A stretch of DNA of 64,000 nt, taken from contig NC_084591.1 of the NCBI RefSeq assembly GCF_033807715.1, positions 27,376,090 through 27,440,089 of the forward strand, in the 5' to 3' direction. The notes under the pieces are model-generated. The model did not search any database. It was not told where the DNA came from and saw only the letters and a list, made by a program, of their open reading frames with translations. The DNA is from Cololabis saira (Eukaryota > Chordata > Actinopteri > Beloniformes > Belonidae). A program made the translations under genes and the position numbers. Positions 43,541-55,891 of this stretch are shown here, in pieces; positions within the stretch are counted from its first letter, which is position 1; each line of letters opens with the position of its first letter.

Positions 43541-44514
43541 CAGGGGTCCGTTTCACAAAGCAGGTTCAACAAACTCTGAGTCTAATCCTGAACTCTTAGT
43601 TGATCTACTCTGAGATCGGAAACTCTGAGTTTTGGGGTCCAGAACAGCGGTTTAGAGTTAATTTACTCAACTCTGAGTAGTTTCACCTGGAGTTAAGCGC
43701 GTATAAAAAGCCAGCATCAATTGAGCCCTGATTCGACGATTCACCATGGCAACCGGCGACAACAAAAGATCCACGTACTTTTTCTTTTTCTTTTTTTTTT
43801 TACTTTATTTAACATTTCAATTTACAAAATCCCTTTGAGGAAACATTAGTTTGCATCTGAAGATCCACATACTTCACGCTACTGGAGTTAGAAGTGTTAA
43901 TACGTGCGTATGGCGAGTATGAGAGCATAGCATTTAGATCAGGGGCAGCCGCCACACCTCGGCTTCAGGGGAAAATGTAAATGTTTTTTTTTTTAATACA
44001 TTTATGGAATTACTCTGTGTCTCTATTTGTATTGATTTATCCTATTACTTAATACATATAAAATAACTACAAATGCATATCAGAACAACATGATGGATTT
44101 AACTAGTTATCTTTCCCAACACTTGTACCCCCCCCCTCATATCTTGAAATGTGATGTCCCAGCGTCCCTGACGACAGTGGTCGCTATCAATCTCGTTTTT
44201 TAGCGCGCTCTGCAGTGTTACTAACTTACAAAAATGAAAAGGAAGCAGACAACCACGCAATTTAAAAAAAAAAAAAAAAGAAAGAAGGCACAAGTTCATT
44301 TTAAGGTAAGATATCAAATCACCCTACCCTCTTATAAATCTGTTTAAGGGAAATATTTGACTTTTTTTACTCTCTCTCTTTCTCTCTTCTGCTCCCTCCC
44401 TCTCCTTTTTTTGAGTTACCTCCCTTTGTGAAATGGAAAACTCAGAGTTTCCCTCATTTCAGGGTTAACAGACTCAGAGTTTTCACTAAACCTGCTTTGT
44501 GAAACGGACCCCTG
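43541..44514. mobile_element. PIF/Harbinger element remnant with Myb-like exon
   Basis: Inverted ends CAGGGGTCCGTTTCACAAAG and the complement at 44495-44514. It includes a broken Myb-like gene start at 43746 and shares its right half with 39585-40472. The transposase gene is missing. Target duplication is not evident. Confidence 0.7.
43746..43979 (+). pseudogene. Harbinger Myb/SANT-like protein start, split by a short insertion
   Basis: ATG at 43746 begins MATGDNKRSTYF. An 80-bp T-rich insertion (43781-43860), flanked by AGATCCACGTACTT and AGATCCACATACTT, interrupts it. The frame then resumes YFTLLELEVLIRAYGEYE and stops at a TAA just after ...LQGKM. The second part is the first SANT-like helix of this Harbinger protein group. 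Confidence 0.65.
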
Positions 44515-45212
44515 AACACCTGAGCTAACCATATTATTGCAGCAAATGTTACCGTTTTCAGTTCGTATTGTGGTTTTCATATCTCCGTGTGGGTTGTGAA
44601 AATGAGTGTGTTGCAAGCGCCAGTACATAAAATATATTTGTTAAAAATAACCCTTGCCAGTTGCTGGGATACTTATGAATGATTTGGCAGGGAAGAAAGT
44701 ATTCCCTGCAGAAACCCACAATCCTGAAATCTATTTCCTTTCTGCTTTCACAACTGTCAGTCTGCCATCTGTATTTCTTGTGGTTAGCCTGGTACATCTG
44801 TTCAAGATTTCCCTTGTCCGGAAGGGGCCCATTGACCCATTGACCCATTGACCTTTGTCCTTTTAAAACTTTAAGCTCCTTCATACCATATTAGTTCCTC
44901 TTTAACTAAAGATGTATGTTTCACAATGTGTGACCTTTTTAACCCCGATGTCTGTATCCTCCCATTGTCCATTGTCCACTGTCTACACACTGTTGACTGT
45001 CCTTATATGGTCATTTCCTGTCAAAGTTTCTCAATAAAAGCATCATGCGGAGGACCTTTGGGGAAGCTCAGGAGTTCTCAAATGAGGGCCAAGTTGCCCT
45101 GCAGCTCCTCTTCTCTCCCTCCTTCTGCAGAAGTGCGTGGAAAAATAATTTCCAACAGTCTCTGTGGCTTTCCTCGTTATGAATTTATGTAATGTTTATT
45201 CGGGACCCAACA
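44515..45212 (+). mobile_element. LTR family A, plus-oriented copy (3' part)
   Basis: Contains the family blocks CCCATTGACCTTTGTCCTTTT, CCCATTGTCCATTGTCCACTG, TATATGGTCATTTCCTGTC, TCTCAATAAAAGCATC, CTTCTGCAGAAG, and ends CGGGACCCAACA. No internal genes follow. Confidence 0.65.
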
Positions 45213-46205
45213 GTGTTCTGTCAATTGTTTGCAAATGTCTTAACTTGGAGATGTAATTGATCTGTCTGATTCTTTTATGTGCTATGAGGATGCTAGTAAA
45301 GAAGGGAAACCCTCCACAGAAAAAAACGGATAAAACTGTAAATGAAAGCTTATATTCTTAGACTAACCTGTCTTTTGATGTGAATAGGGATGAGTTGGTT
45401 TAGCCTCAACAAACCTTCCCACAGTAGACAACCTTTTAGCTGCCAGCAACTCAAATGAGGGGAATGTTTCACCTCACTCTATTTGAAACGATGATCTTTA
45501 ATTAAACTCAGTTCAACAAGTAATTGTGTTTCTCCGAAGTCTCTCATGTGATGGCTTATTTAGGAATAAGAAAAAGTAAAATCTGATCTTGCACCACTTC
45601 TTCTGGCCTGGTCTTAAGTATGGCGAGACCAAATATTTGTATTCATTCAAGTATTTGTCAGTTGAACGGTTAACCAAGTCAGTGTATTCCCTCTGCCTTT
45701 TGTGGGACTATAATGGGACTATAATCATAAACAATTATTGCAAAGCTTAGAGCAGAGTGCAGACTACTGCAAGGCAGAGCGAGGGTGCGAATATGTGTGC
45801 GCGGCATGAATAGGTGTGTGCAAAGTTCGAGTATCGGGGTGTGAGGAAGATGCAGAGTTCAAGTATCAGGGTGCGAGGAAGATCAGCTGGTGAAAAGTGC
45901 AGCACACGGAAATAATAAAGGGCACACTAAGGGCACGCTCTGGACAGGAAAAGCAGAAGCGAGGTCGGACAAGACAGTAGTGTGAAAAAGAGGAAATGCT
46001 TTGTAACTAATGAAACCACCTCTGTGCTTATGCAGGTCAAGTGACCAATGTAATCACGCCTGTGCACTTCAATAAATATAGCCTGCTTATAGCAGAGCGG
46101 CAGAGTTCAGCAGATTGGAGGCAGACCCGGGGTCTGTAAGCTGGGCTCTCCCTTTGCAAAGGCGAAAATAAGAAATTGTCTCGAGCATTATTGATTTTAG
46201 AAAAC
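45213..46205. other. Probable retroviral-type LTR region, boundaries unclear
   Basis: 45213-45690 shows nothing specific. 46070-46205 has a TATA-like AATAAATATAGCC followed by GGCAGACCCGGGG and a TTGTCTCGAGCATTATTG end, resembling the R-U5 part of a retroviral LTR. It is interrupted by the solo LTR at 46211 and seems to continue to about 46530. Confidence 0.35.
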
Positions 46206-46210
46206 ATCTC

Positions 46211-46472
46211 TGTAGCACGGCGAGTGCCACGGGGCCCGACCGACAGGATGGAGAGGACACGGAGTTTCGTGCAGAACCCTTTATTGCTCAAACACCGCAC
46301 TCAACACGTGCACAAGCACAGCAACACACCGATCACCAGCATACCAGCCTCAGTCTGACCACCAGTCTCAGCAGCAGCTTCTCCTCTTATAAGGCTGGCA
46401 GGGTGGAGAGGTTGACGGGCCACACCTGTGTCCCGTCAGCCTGAGTGGCTGCAGCTCCTCCACTCTGCCACA
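46211..46472 (-). mobile_element. Solo LTR (Ty3/Gypsy-type), 262 bp
   Basis: Minus-strand LTR from TGTGGCAGAGTGG (46472) to GTGCTACA (46211), with a TATA box (CTTATAAGAGG) and a poly(A) signal (GCAATAAAGG) in the right order. A perfect 5-bp duplication ATCTC flanks it (46206-46210, 46473-46477). No internal genes, so it arose by recombination between the two LTRs of a full element. Confidence 0.85.
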
Positions 46473-46539
46473 ATCTCATCCAAGGTCCTCAGAAGTCCGG
46501 GGTGGTTTGATACCACAACACTTTCCACATATAATTCCT

Positions 46540-46930
46540 GTGTTTGGGGAACCATTTGAACACCCTGTTTTTGAAAAACCCATTAAATGCTCTTTAATAC
46601 GTTGACTAGGTGAATGACTGGACTGTAACTGAGGGTCTAAGTTACCAAGAATAAGACTTGAGAATTGATCCAGATTTCAGTAGATTTAATTAAGCATGCA
46701 AAAGGGTCAAAACATATATCAGGCGTCTCAATGAAGAATGACAATGAAACAAAAGAAGCATAATGATTTTAAGGCTCAAAGGATGAGTAGATAAAAACAT
46801 ATTTTCGAGTAGACAAAAAACATCTTAGTGTTAATCTTTTTGGGCCAAACTATCCGTCTGTACAGTTAACTGAGCCAAGGCTATTATTTTGTTGCTCTGA
46901 GCAGTTTTGGTTTAATCAAGTGGCCAAGGC
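46540..46930 (-). mobile_element. Endogenous-retrovirus LTR/leader fragment, family B
   Basis: Strongly similar to 42400-42780 in the same orientation (shared AGTTACCAAGAATAAGACTT, AGTAGATTTAATTAA and GAATGACAATGAAAC). Non-coding. Confidence 0.55.
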
Positions 46931-49311
46931 TGAATTGTCCATCACACACCCAACACAATACACACAATAATCCTACTGTGTTGGTATGAGTGCATTTTGA
47001 CTTTAATGTGTGCTCCATTGCGCACACTCAGAGCCAAAGCCACTCTAAAAGTTCTTGTGAGCTCTATTCAACCTTTGGCTTGCCAAATTCATTCAGTCTG
47101 ACCAAGGTTCTAACTTCACTTCAAAACTCTTTTCCCAGATCCTCACATTGGTTGTTTATAAAACACCAGAAGTCCAGGGCGTATGATCCACAGACACCAG
47201 ACAATAACATCAATGATAAGAAAATTCTGCTTAAAGTCTGGGAATGATGACCATTGAACAACCATCTGCCATTTCATATGTTAGCTCTGTGGGAAAATGC
47301 ATGAATCTTTAGGTTTCAGACCTTAGAAGCTGGTGTTAAGGAACACTGTTCGAGGTCCTCTGCAGCTGCCGGAGGATATGTTCTTATCTGATTGTGATGG
47401 CTCTAAGAACAAATGTTCTGAATTATGTGAGTTCTTTTTCAGGGAGCAGTTGCACGGGGCGCATGAGGCCACCTCCAGTGCTCTTTCTGTGTCTGAAAAA
47501 ATAAAAAAAAAACATATTTAACAGGAAATCTGACCACATGTTTCCTGGTTAGACGATATGTCCCCACTGTTCTTCCTATCACTCCATCCCTTTTTCAGGC
47601 AAAGTTTAGTCCATATGTCGAACAGAAATGCTGTCAAAATGATTATGTTTTGAGTAAGCTGACAGACAAAGACAAGCTTGTGTTTGTCACAGCAATATGT
47701 TGAAACCCTACAATGTGCATCAGGTGGAGGTGAACAACGTGTCCTATTCAGTGTCTCTTTCTCAATATAGTGATGTGTAGTAGAAAGGTTGACAGTTTTA
47801 TATGATCATTTTTGTTGAATACTATTAAAACGTAGGGAAAGTAAAAGTCTTAAGATACTGAAAGCTTTGGTCTCTGCAACTCTGCTCAACACAGAGGAAT
47901 GCTGTAAGGCCTGGCTTGGGCCCAAATTGGAAGAAAGCACACGAGGCCTCTCTCCTTGTGAGCGGATTGCTCCTCTCCCGGTGTGCAAATCCCCCCCCCC
48001 CTTTTTTTGTGTACAGAGTGCACCAATTCTAAGAAAAGGTGTCCTCTGAGGCTCCTCTCTTTGGGTACAGATTGCTCCTTTTCTGAGCAGTTTACACCAA
48101 AATTCATAGAAACAGGTGTCCTTCTCCCCCTGTGTGCACAGATTTCACAAGATTCTGAGAAAAGACACAAATTCTGAGAAAAGGTGTGGGAGAGGGTGTT
48201 TAAAGTTTAAAAAAATGAAAGGTTGTTTCTCTTTCCTCCGATAAAAAATATGTGAGAGAACTAATGGAGGAAAATGAGTTGTAACCATGATAATAAATAA
48301 AAACTGGGGGGTGTGGCCCCCAGGCCCTTTGAGAATATATAAGGAGAGAGACCCGATGAAAGATTTCAGAGTTGTCTTTTTGAATGGTTAACTCTCCTGT
48401 GGTTGGTACTAATTGTATTCATACAATAAAAACCTCCACAGTATTGAACGGAACACCAGACAATCTGACTTTGCATTTTTCTTAAGTCCAATTGGGAAAG
48501 GTGATATACTTATAAAACTTAGTTTATGTAGGGGGACCAGAATTTTCCACTAAAGATGGTTTACATCTTGATCGTACTGAGCAAAGTTGCTACCTACTTA
48601 ATCATTTGGGCAAACATGCTAAAAACAATATATACTAGCTAATAGAAAGTAATGTTTACCTTTTTATGAAACTCAAACCCAAACAACTGTGCTCTCTCAT
48701 GAAATGGATATCAGAGACCATCATGCAGTTAAGCTACATCCTTAACATGTCAATCCCACCATACAAGTCACCTGCTTGAAAACTAGCTTTTTCCAGTTCC
48801 AGTGTTGACTTCAGAAAATAAATCGTATCACTAAAACAGATTCTTATCTACTGTTTTGCATGTAAGATTGTGAAGACGGGGTTGGTTCAACCACTTTTAT
48901 AACCAAACTGTGCTGGTGAAAATTACTTGCAGAAATTCTAGGCTGACGAGTGTCTGTGGTGTCTTGGGGAAGCAGCATCAGAGCCAGTATTACTAACGTA
49001 ATACATAAAACAAACGGATTAAGACACCTGGCTCAGTCATTGGTTGCATTCAGGACACTCTTAAGACAGTGGTGGAGAGGAGGCTATTGAACAAACTGGT
49101 ATCAGTCATGGACAACCCGCACCACTCTCTCCACTAAAATCTGGGCAAACAGTGGCGCACCCTCTCTAAAAGATTGCTACAGGTTTGTAGTCTTAGTGTC
49201 TGTCTGTCTGGCTGTCTGTCTATCTATGCCTGTTTGGGTTTTGAGTCATTTTGATGGTTTCTTTGTCTCAAACCATGTAGCTTTGGTGTTCATACTGGGC
49301 CTTTTATTTGC
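46931..49311. other. Stretch with no firm gene; possible LTR at 48230-48490
   Basis: 48335-48345 (AATATATAAGG) and 48424-48430 (CAATAAAA) are spaced like the TATA box and poly(A) signal of an LTR, after a GTGGCCCCCAGGCCC block. No matching second LTR was found. A region near 47940-48180 repeats AGAAAAGGTGT-type units. No protein similarity. Confidence 0.35.
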
Positions 49312-49319
49312 GTTAGTAC

Positions 49320-50902
49320 TAGGGATGCTGCGATCCGATCCGCGGATTGAAAATATGCTGCGATCCAGCCAAAAAACACGGATCGGATCGGAGTTCAGGG
49401 GAAAACTGCGATACTACCACTGCGATACTAGCACTCCATTCCAAAAACTGCTCCAACTTTTCCATCCAGCACTTGCTTCTCACACGCGAGGAAGAAATGA
49501 GAGGGGAGGGAGAGCTCAGTGATAACAACGCAAACGCCGCTGTTAGGTTAATCAACGTTTTTGAATTAGGTTTGTGCTTATGAAACCATTAGAAACAGAA
49601 TCAAGTCAGAGAGCTGTGTTTGTTCACAAGGCTTATTAAGGTCAGTTTGAAAGCTGACCATTTTACAATTGCTTATCACATGTTACCAGTTACAACAGCC
49701 ACTCCCTAAACTACTTAGGGTTTTGGGCTGTTCCACAACTGTCTCATGGTCAGTTGGATATTCTGTTCAAAACCCCCAACAGAAAAGATGTCTGTTGGCT
49801 CTGCATATCATAGATTAGTTGTTCTTCAACTGAAATGTCCTGTTTATCTGTTTGTTTCCTCCCATTGTCCATCCACTCTCTACCATTGGTTGTCTTAACA
49901 TAGCCGACGCCTGTCCGTTTTTCAATAAAAGCGTGATGCAAAAAGGGAGCCAGCAAGCATTTGTCGTGAGCATCCGAGAGGGCCATGTTGCTCTGCAAGC
50001 TCCGACTATGCTTCCCTTCTGCAGAAGGCCTGAAAATCATTTCTAACTGTCTCTGTGTCTTTCCTAGGTTATTAATTTATGTATGTTGATTTAGGAACCT
50101 AACAGCCGCGGCAGCGCAGAGCGGTCTGCAGAAAAGATTCCGCAGTTAGTTAGTTAGTTAATATTTTTTCGGTCAATCACAAGCATAAAAATCAACAAAC
50201 AAGATAACAAACATCCACAGGTTTTTCTTTGGTCAACATGGTGATCAATTTGAACGAAAAGGTCTGGGCTTGAAGCATAAAGCTTATATTGCCCACCTTT
50301 AAATTTATTGTGCTTGATGACCAGCCCCTGTCAGTAGTGAGTAATGTGGAATTTCAACGCTTAATTCAACACCTCGAACCTCGCTACGTTATGCCTAGTT
50401 CTATTCTCACCACACAGCAGCACAGGCAACACTGGCAGTAGAATTTATCTGACTTTGGAAGTCATGACTTTTATTTATGGTAACATATATCAAACAAAAC
50501 CTACTTTTAGTAAATTTGTTTTTAAATTTGCTTGATTTTTTTTATTTAAATTTGCTTGATTTTTTTATATTGGCTTTTTCATGTTAAGATGTTATTTATT
50601 TTATTTAATGCTACTGCCTATTTTATGTTAAAAAACATTGAATATCTAATAAATGGCTCAAGTTTTGTCATAATAACCTACTGTTGTGGACTATTCATCT
50701 CAGGAAGATTGTTATTCTCATTTTGAGCAATGTCACTTTATCAAGCCTTTTCCATTATTCCACACTACAAAATAAGTACTAAAAAAAGTGAACCTATTGG
50801 TCAGAAAATAGAGATTGAAATATGCGCTGGTATCGGATCGGTACTAGGGCTGTGGTATCGGTATCGGATCGCAAGTGAAAAAGTTGGATCGCAGCATCCC
50901 TA
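49320..50902. mobile_element. hAT-type element split by a solo LTR
   Basis: Inverted ends TAGGGATGCTGCGATCC and GGATCGCAGCATCCCTA. Flanking 8-mers GTTAGTAC (49312-49319) and GTTAGTTC (50903-50910) match 7 of 8. Without the LTR the element is about 1.0 kb and has no transposase. Subterminal GGATCGGATCGG-type repeats occur at both ends. Confidence 0.8.
49541..50104 (+). mobile_element. LTR family A, intact solo copy, 564 bp
   Basis: Starts TGTTAGGTTAATC and ends GGAACCTAACA, with perfectly inverted TGTTAGGTT/AACCTAACA termini. A perfect 5-bp duplication GCCGC flanks it (49536-49540, 50105-50109). The poly(A) signal TCAATAAAAGCG is at about 49922. This is the reference copy for family A. Confidence 0.85.
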
Positions 50903-50910
50903 GTTAGTTC

Positions 50911-51285
50911 ATGGCGGTGGCCCACCATCACCAAATCCTTAGTAGTGTATCTGATTAGGAATATAGGTGGGCAAAGTAAACATCCTATTTATTTGGTAAA
51001 CTGATTTTTCTCTTGTTTATCTTGTCGGGAGTTAGGGTGAGTTTCTGTAATTTATTTATCCCATTTTGGATTGGGTAGGTACGGTAGCACTGGGTTTTAA
51101 AAGGAGAACGTTTTGATGGTTATATTGGTGTCAGTTCACCCTGAGGTTACTTTTGTTTCAGCTCCTTTTTGACACCTTGGCTTTTTTTTTTAATAAAATC
51201 AATTCACTTTAATTGTTCACTGATATTTGTATAGGTGTAGGGATGAGGCGTGTGTTGTTTATGTTCTGTATTATCATTAATTCAT
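50911..51285. other. Stretch with no recognisable feature
   Basis: AT-rich; nothing found. Confidence 0.45.
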
Positions 51286-51287
51286 TT

Positions 51288-51645
51288 CACTATGGTGGGG
51301 AAATGGAGATATTAAAATAATTTAAAGATAAATTTTAAAATCACATTGAGGGTTTATTAAACAAAATTGATTCACACATTCCAATCTTAAAGTTTGACTC
51401 ATGTGGACTGCTTCAACAGGGAGGCAAAGGTCTGCTTCTTCCCTCGTGTTAGTTTTATGACTTTGCTCTGCTCCCCCACTCCTGCCAGGCACTGCAGGGA
51501 CCTTCTCCAAATCGTCTTTGTTTTGTTTGACCAAATGTGTATTCCTTTAAGTTTTTATGAGTCGGGGGGCAGTTCCTCCCTCATGTGTGAACTTTGACTG
51601 TTGTCTGTAAGGTTATAAAACAAGGCCAGGATCACTGCAGCTACA
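51288..51645 (+). repeat. Diverged direct repeat, copy 1
   Basis: Aligns with 54988-55358 through shared GATTCACACATTCCAATCTT, TGCCAGGCAC and GTGTATTC blocks and ends in a GGATCAC-GCAG segment. Could be a diverged LTR pair of one old element (about 4 kb span) or two separate repeats. Confidence 0.5.
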
Positions 51646-52685
51646 AGACAGTGGCATAACAGCATACAAAAGAACAGCAGATTGGAATGTGCGATTTAAC
51701 TTTAGTTAAGGTAACACGATATTTGCAAAATGCCCATACTTTCATTAACCCACCATGGTTCAAAAGATTAGTTAGTCTGAAACTCTATGTTGAGATTATC
51801 TTCACTCTCTCTCATTATTTGGAAAGGTCCAAGGATAGAAATATTATATCAGTTAAATAGTGGAAATTGGCAATACTCATTTGTTCATCCCAAAAGAAGC
51901 AGAGGAGAACGAAAGATTAAAATTTGTTACCCTGAAACTACATCCAATCAGGAAATGAAACAAAACCAAGAAACCATTTAATGGTGTAAGATTGGCTAAG
52001 GACTGACCCCTGCTGAGTTTTGCCCGCCCAGTTAGGTTACCTTTTAGTTCTTTTTTTTCTTTAGAAGTGTTTGTCTCGTTAGTCTTTGTTTCTTTCAATG
52101 TTTGTCTTCTTTCTTAGCAATTGCAATCTGCCTTTGTTTAGCCATAACTCAACTCACTTTCAACTTTTTTTTTAACTTTTACTCAGATCTTCCCCATAAT
52201 TTGATCAGATTCTTCTTATAGGATAGTTCTTAGACCGGCTTAATTTTCTTTTCTGAGAGTTTTTAACTTTTCCAAGATTTTTCCAATTAAGTCAATTTTT
52301 AAATACTTTGGCCTTCACTTGCTGCTCCAGCTCTCCACAACAGCAAGGCGAAATTTTGGCCTGAACCTTTGGCCAAGGAGTGTCATCCAGACCCTCCGCT
52401 CACCAACCACCTGAGAACCGAGACAAGAGACAGAGCCACCCACACTGAGACCACAGGCTCATCAAAAGGGCACAGTCAACCTGCTTGCAGGCCGATAATA
52501 ACATCGCCAGGTCATCAGCGACGAGCCGCAATCCCTGTGGTTTAGCAGACCTGTGGCTCCTGTAAGGCAGGTTATCTCGTGCATTGGTTGGTGACTTATC
52601 AAAAAAAAAATGTTAATATAGAGTTAGGCCTACGTCAGATTTTATAGGCAGACCCCCCCATGTATTTCTTGCAACATCCATACGA
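51646..52685. other. Unassigned stretch
   Basis: No family recognised; the frame at 51787-51981 has no resemblance that I can name. Confidence 0.4.
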
Positions 52686-52689
52686 TACG

Positions 52690-53160
52690 GCAAACTCCAT
52701 GCAGGCTTTCATATGTCTTGCAGTGAGAGGTTTCCGTCGGGCCACTCTCTAAAGCCCCAACTGGTGGAGGCCTGCAGTGATAGTTGACTTTGTGGAACTT
52801 TCTCCCATCTCCCTACTGCATCTATGGAGCCCAGCCACAGTGATCTTTGGGTTCTTCTTTACCTCTGTCACCAAGCCTCTTCTCCCACGATTGCTCAGTT
52901 TGACTGGACGGCCAGGTCTAGGAAACGTTCTGGTCATCCCAAACCTTTTTATGGATTATGGAGGCCACTGTGCTCTTAGGAACCTTGAGCGCTGCGGAAA
53001 CTCTTTCATAACCTTGGCTAGATCTGTGCCTTGCCACAATTCTGTCTGTGAGCTCATTTTGACCTCATGATTCTGCAAGCTCTGACATGCACTGAGCTGT
53101 AAGGTTTTATAGACAGGTGTTTGCCTTTCCTTATCAAGTGCAATCAGTTTAATTAAACTG
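52690..53160 (-). pseudogene. Tc1-like transposase, N-terminal remnant
   Basis: The minus strand reads a 62-residue frame (52937-52749) with PRPGRPVKLSNRGRRGLV and KNPKITVAGL, the linker and second helix-turn-helix region of fish Tc1 transposases, followed by REMGESSTKSTITAGLHQLGL. Upstream sequence to about 53160 continues the first DNA-binding region in broken frames. The catalytic DDE part is missing. Dead fragment. Confidence 0.85.
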
Positions 53161-53173
53161 ATCCAATCTTTAA

Positions 53174-53333
53174 AGGGGACCTATTATGGCACCTAATACC
53201 TATTTTAAACAGGCATTGAATGTGTTAAAAACAAGCTTTTGATTTTTTTTGCTAAATAAATTAGAAATTCAGCCTCTGAGGAATGTCTTTAGCATCCCAG
53301 TCTCTAACATCATTATCTAAACAAAAATGAATG
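53174..53333 (+). mobile_element. TTAA-flanked element, left-end fragment
   Basis: TTAA at 53170-53173 followed by AGGGGACCTATTATGGCA. Internal AGCATCCCAGTCTCTAAC matches 56160-56178 and, inverted, 21640-21660. Truncated at its right. Confidence 0.5.
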
Positions 53334-53369
53334 TACAATAACAAAATGTGTGACCTCAACATTTAAAAT

Positions 53370-54070
53370 GCTGAATTTTAGGAGTTAAGTACTCACATTC
53401 ATTACTCAGGTAGAAGTATAGAAACTAGAGTTTAAAAATACTCCTGTAGAAGTTGAAGTATCAACTCAAGTTTTTTACTCAAGTATAAAAGTACTGGTTT
53501 CAAAACTACTTCAAGTATAAAAGTAAAAGTAATGTAAGGGGGAAAAAAGTCATTAAGGACAAAAGCCATTGAAAATGAATGCATCTTAGTATAATGCAAA
53601 TATATTAAAAAACCATATATGTGTACTATTGAGCATTAACATGTGTTTCAGAGAGCAGAAGATATGATGACTAGTTGCTTATAAGTATTGTAATGGTGCA
53701 AAAAGTCAAACTTCAGAGGCATGTTATCATTTATCCTAACCTTTATTGGAATGTACATCCAAGTTTAGTTGCAGGAATCTGTAAGAACAAAACTGGACAA
53801 GAACATCTGTGCCACAACCACAACCAAATTCACTCTATCCGGATGGAGCAATTTAACTGGATAGTTTTTTGTTTAAAGGCCGAAATGAAATAGAGTAACA
53901 AGGCTGTTTTTAAAATGTAAAGAGTAAAAAGTACAGATAATTGCATGAAAATGTAAGGAGTAAAAGTAAAAAGTCGTCTGAAAAATAATTACTCCAGTGA
54001 AGTATAGATAACCAAAATTTCTACTTAAGTAAGGTAACGAAGTATTTGTACTTCGTTACTTGACACCTCT
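53370..54070. mobile_element. hAT-like repeat with AAGTA-type motifs
   Basis: Consists of AGTAAAAGTA/ACTTAAGT-type motifs with ends CTCACATTCATTACTCAGG and CGTTACTTGACACCTCTG. Related in style to the delimited hAT element at 58354-59446. A clean target duplication was not found. Confidence 0.5.
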
Positions 54071-54985
54071 GTCGAGCCACGGATTTGTTGAGCTGAAGGT
54101 AGACTCTGTGTCCAGTAGACAACAGCCGACTTCCGTGAATTCCCCAAAGTCGGATGTCTGCGACCAGGCATGTTGTAGTTGGTCCTGCCAGCTGAGCCTT
54201 TCGGATGGGTGGGGCCTGTGTAGGTCTCATCTCGGCTTCAAGTGGTAGATGAGCGGGTTTGGAAGATTCTCGTTGGACAAACGATTTTAGACCCAAAGTT
54301 TCTCCTCACTGTGTGAACAGCTTGCCCCAAAAAAGAAGGCCAACAATGGACAAACTTGAACTTAGCAGGTCTCAGAAAGATCTTAAAAGTTTATCAAAAT
54401 GAATTAACGGCTAAAGGAAGTTGTCTTTCAATCCAAGAAAGAGGATAAGACTTAAAAAATGGTAAAGAATTCAAGAAGAAGCAAAGAAGTTGAAAAAAAA
54501 ATGAAGTTACAAAAATGAGACCAAAAGTTTAAAGAAAAAATGTAAGAAGAAAAAGTAAGGTAAAAAGAACTGAAGTGTAAAGTGACAAAAAGATGACGAA
54601 GTGTGAAAACAGTGACTTGGAGAGGGGAAGTAGCTGCTTTTTGCATCAATGGGTGACCAATGCCCAAGCAGCACTTACGGGGTCAAGCAGCACTTCAGCC
54701 AATCCTAGAGCTGTTAAGAGGTTAGTGTTACACATTTCAAACTTGAACTCTCCTCCTCTTATTTCTTTGGGATAAAATAAAACAAGAAAGAAAAAGAACC
54801 TTATAGATTTTAGCTTATTAACCTGTTGGATTGATATATATATATATAAACTTTTTTGATACATAACTTTCCTAATTTTATTATGCATAATGTAGCTCAC
54901 ATGGTACTGTTTGCATTGGCCTTGTGACTTAATAGAAGAAAATGCAAATAATTTCAAACCTCAAAAACATTGAAATCCATCGTTC
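54071..54985. other. Stretch with no recognisable gene
   Basis: Purine-rich A/G stretch at 54300-54600; no coding or repeat assignment. Confidence 0.4.
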
Positions 54986-54987
54986 AA

Positions 54988-55358
54988 CCATGGGGGTGAA
55001 ATGGAAATCTTAACAGTATACAACATCACATTGAAGATGTATTAAACAAAGTCTATTCACACATTCCAATCTTCCCATCTCAGAGGCGTGGACCGCTTTG
55101 AGAGTCAGGTCTGGTTCTTTTCAAAGTCAAATTTTACGACTTTCACTCCCTGTTCCCTGCTGTGCCAGGCACGGAAGGACTCAAATTCTTCTTGGCATCG
55201 TTTCCTGATAAGATGTATATTCTTTACCTGGTGCGTCTGGTGGGGGAGTTACTCCCTCAGTGTGACCTCACTTAAAAAGGCCATGTCCATTTCACCCTGC
55301 TTGGTTTCGAGCTGGTGCCTGTATTGTCAAGATGACGTAAACCAGGTCTGGATCACGA
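54988..55358 (+). repeat. Diverged direct repeat, copy 2
   Basis: Partner of 51288-51645 in the same orientation; ends just before the MITE at 55365. Confidence 0.5.
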
Positions 55359-55364
55359 CAGCAT

Positions 55365-55891
55365 TACCCCTTTTCCACCAAACCGGTTCCAGGGCTGGTT
55401 CTGGCCCAGCGCTGAATTATGAACCGGGCTTTCTGTTTCTAGAGACAGTGGTTCGAAGGTAGCACCAACTCTTTGTTGGGCTAGAGGGAAATAACTCCTT
55501 ACGTATGCAGAGGGGAGCGGAGTTGTTAAGACCAACAGCAATAGCAAGACTGTGACTTTTTCAAATTAGCGTTGTGTGCTGAAAACCTGTCGATGACGAC
55601 AAAGACATTGGATCTGCTGTTTTCTGACCCCAATGAAGCAGCGTAAAGTCCAAACAGCAATTGCACAATCGTGAGGTTGTTCATAGTTGTTATTTAGATT
55701 TTTGCACTAATGCAAACGCAGCTACATAACTGCCGTTTACAGCGACGTAATGACGTGGCTCCCCTTAGCACCCGAGCTATGGAAAACCAAACCGGATCTC
55801 AGCTGGTTCACGAGTAGAACGATCTACCTGTGAACCAGCACCAGCACTGACCCAGAACCAGCCCTGGAACCGGTTTGGTGGAAAAGGGGTA
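55365..55891. mobile_element. MITE with TACCCCTTTTCCACC ends, 527 bp
   Basis: Inverted ends TACCCCTTTTCCACCAAACC and GGTTTGGTGGAAAAGGGGTA, arms over 35 bp with GGTTCTGG continuing inward. A 3-bp duplication CAT flanks it (55362-55364, 55892-55894), as for PIF/Harbinger-type MITEs. Non-coding. Confidence 0.8.
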
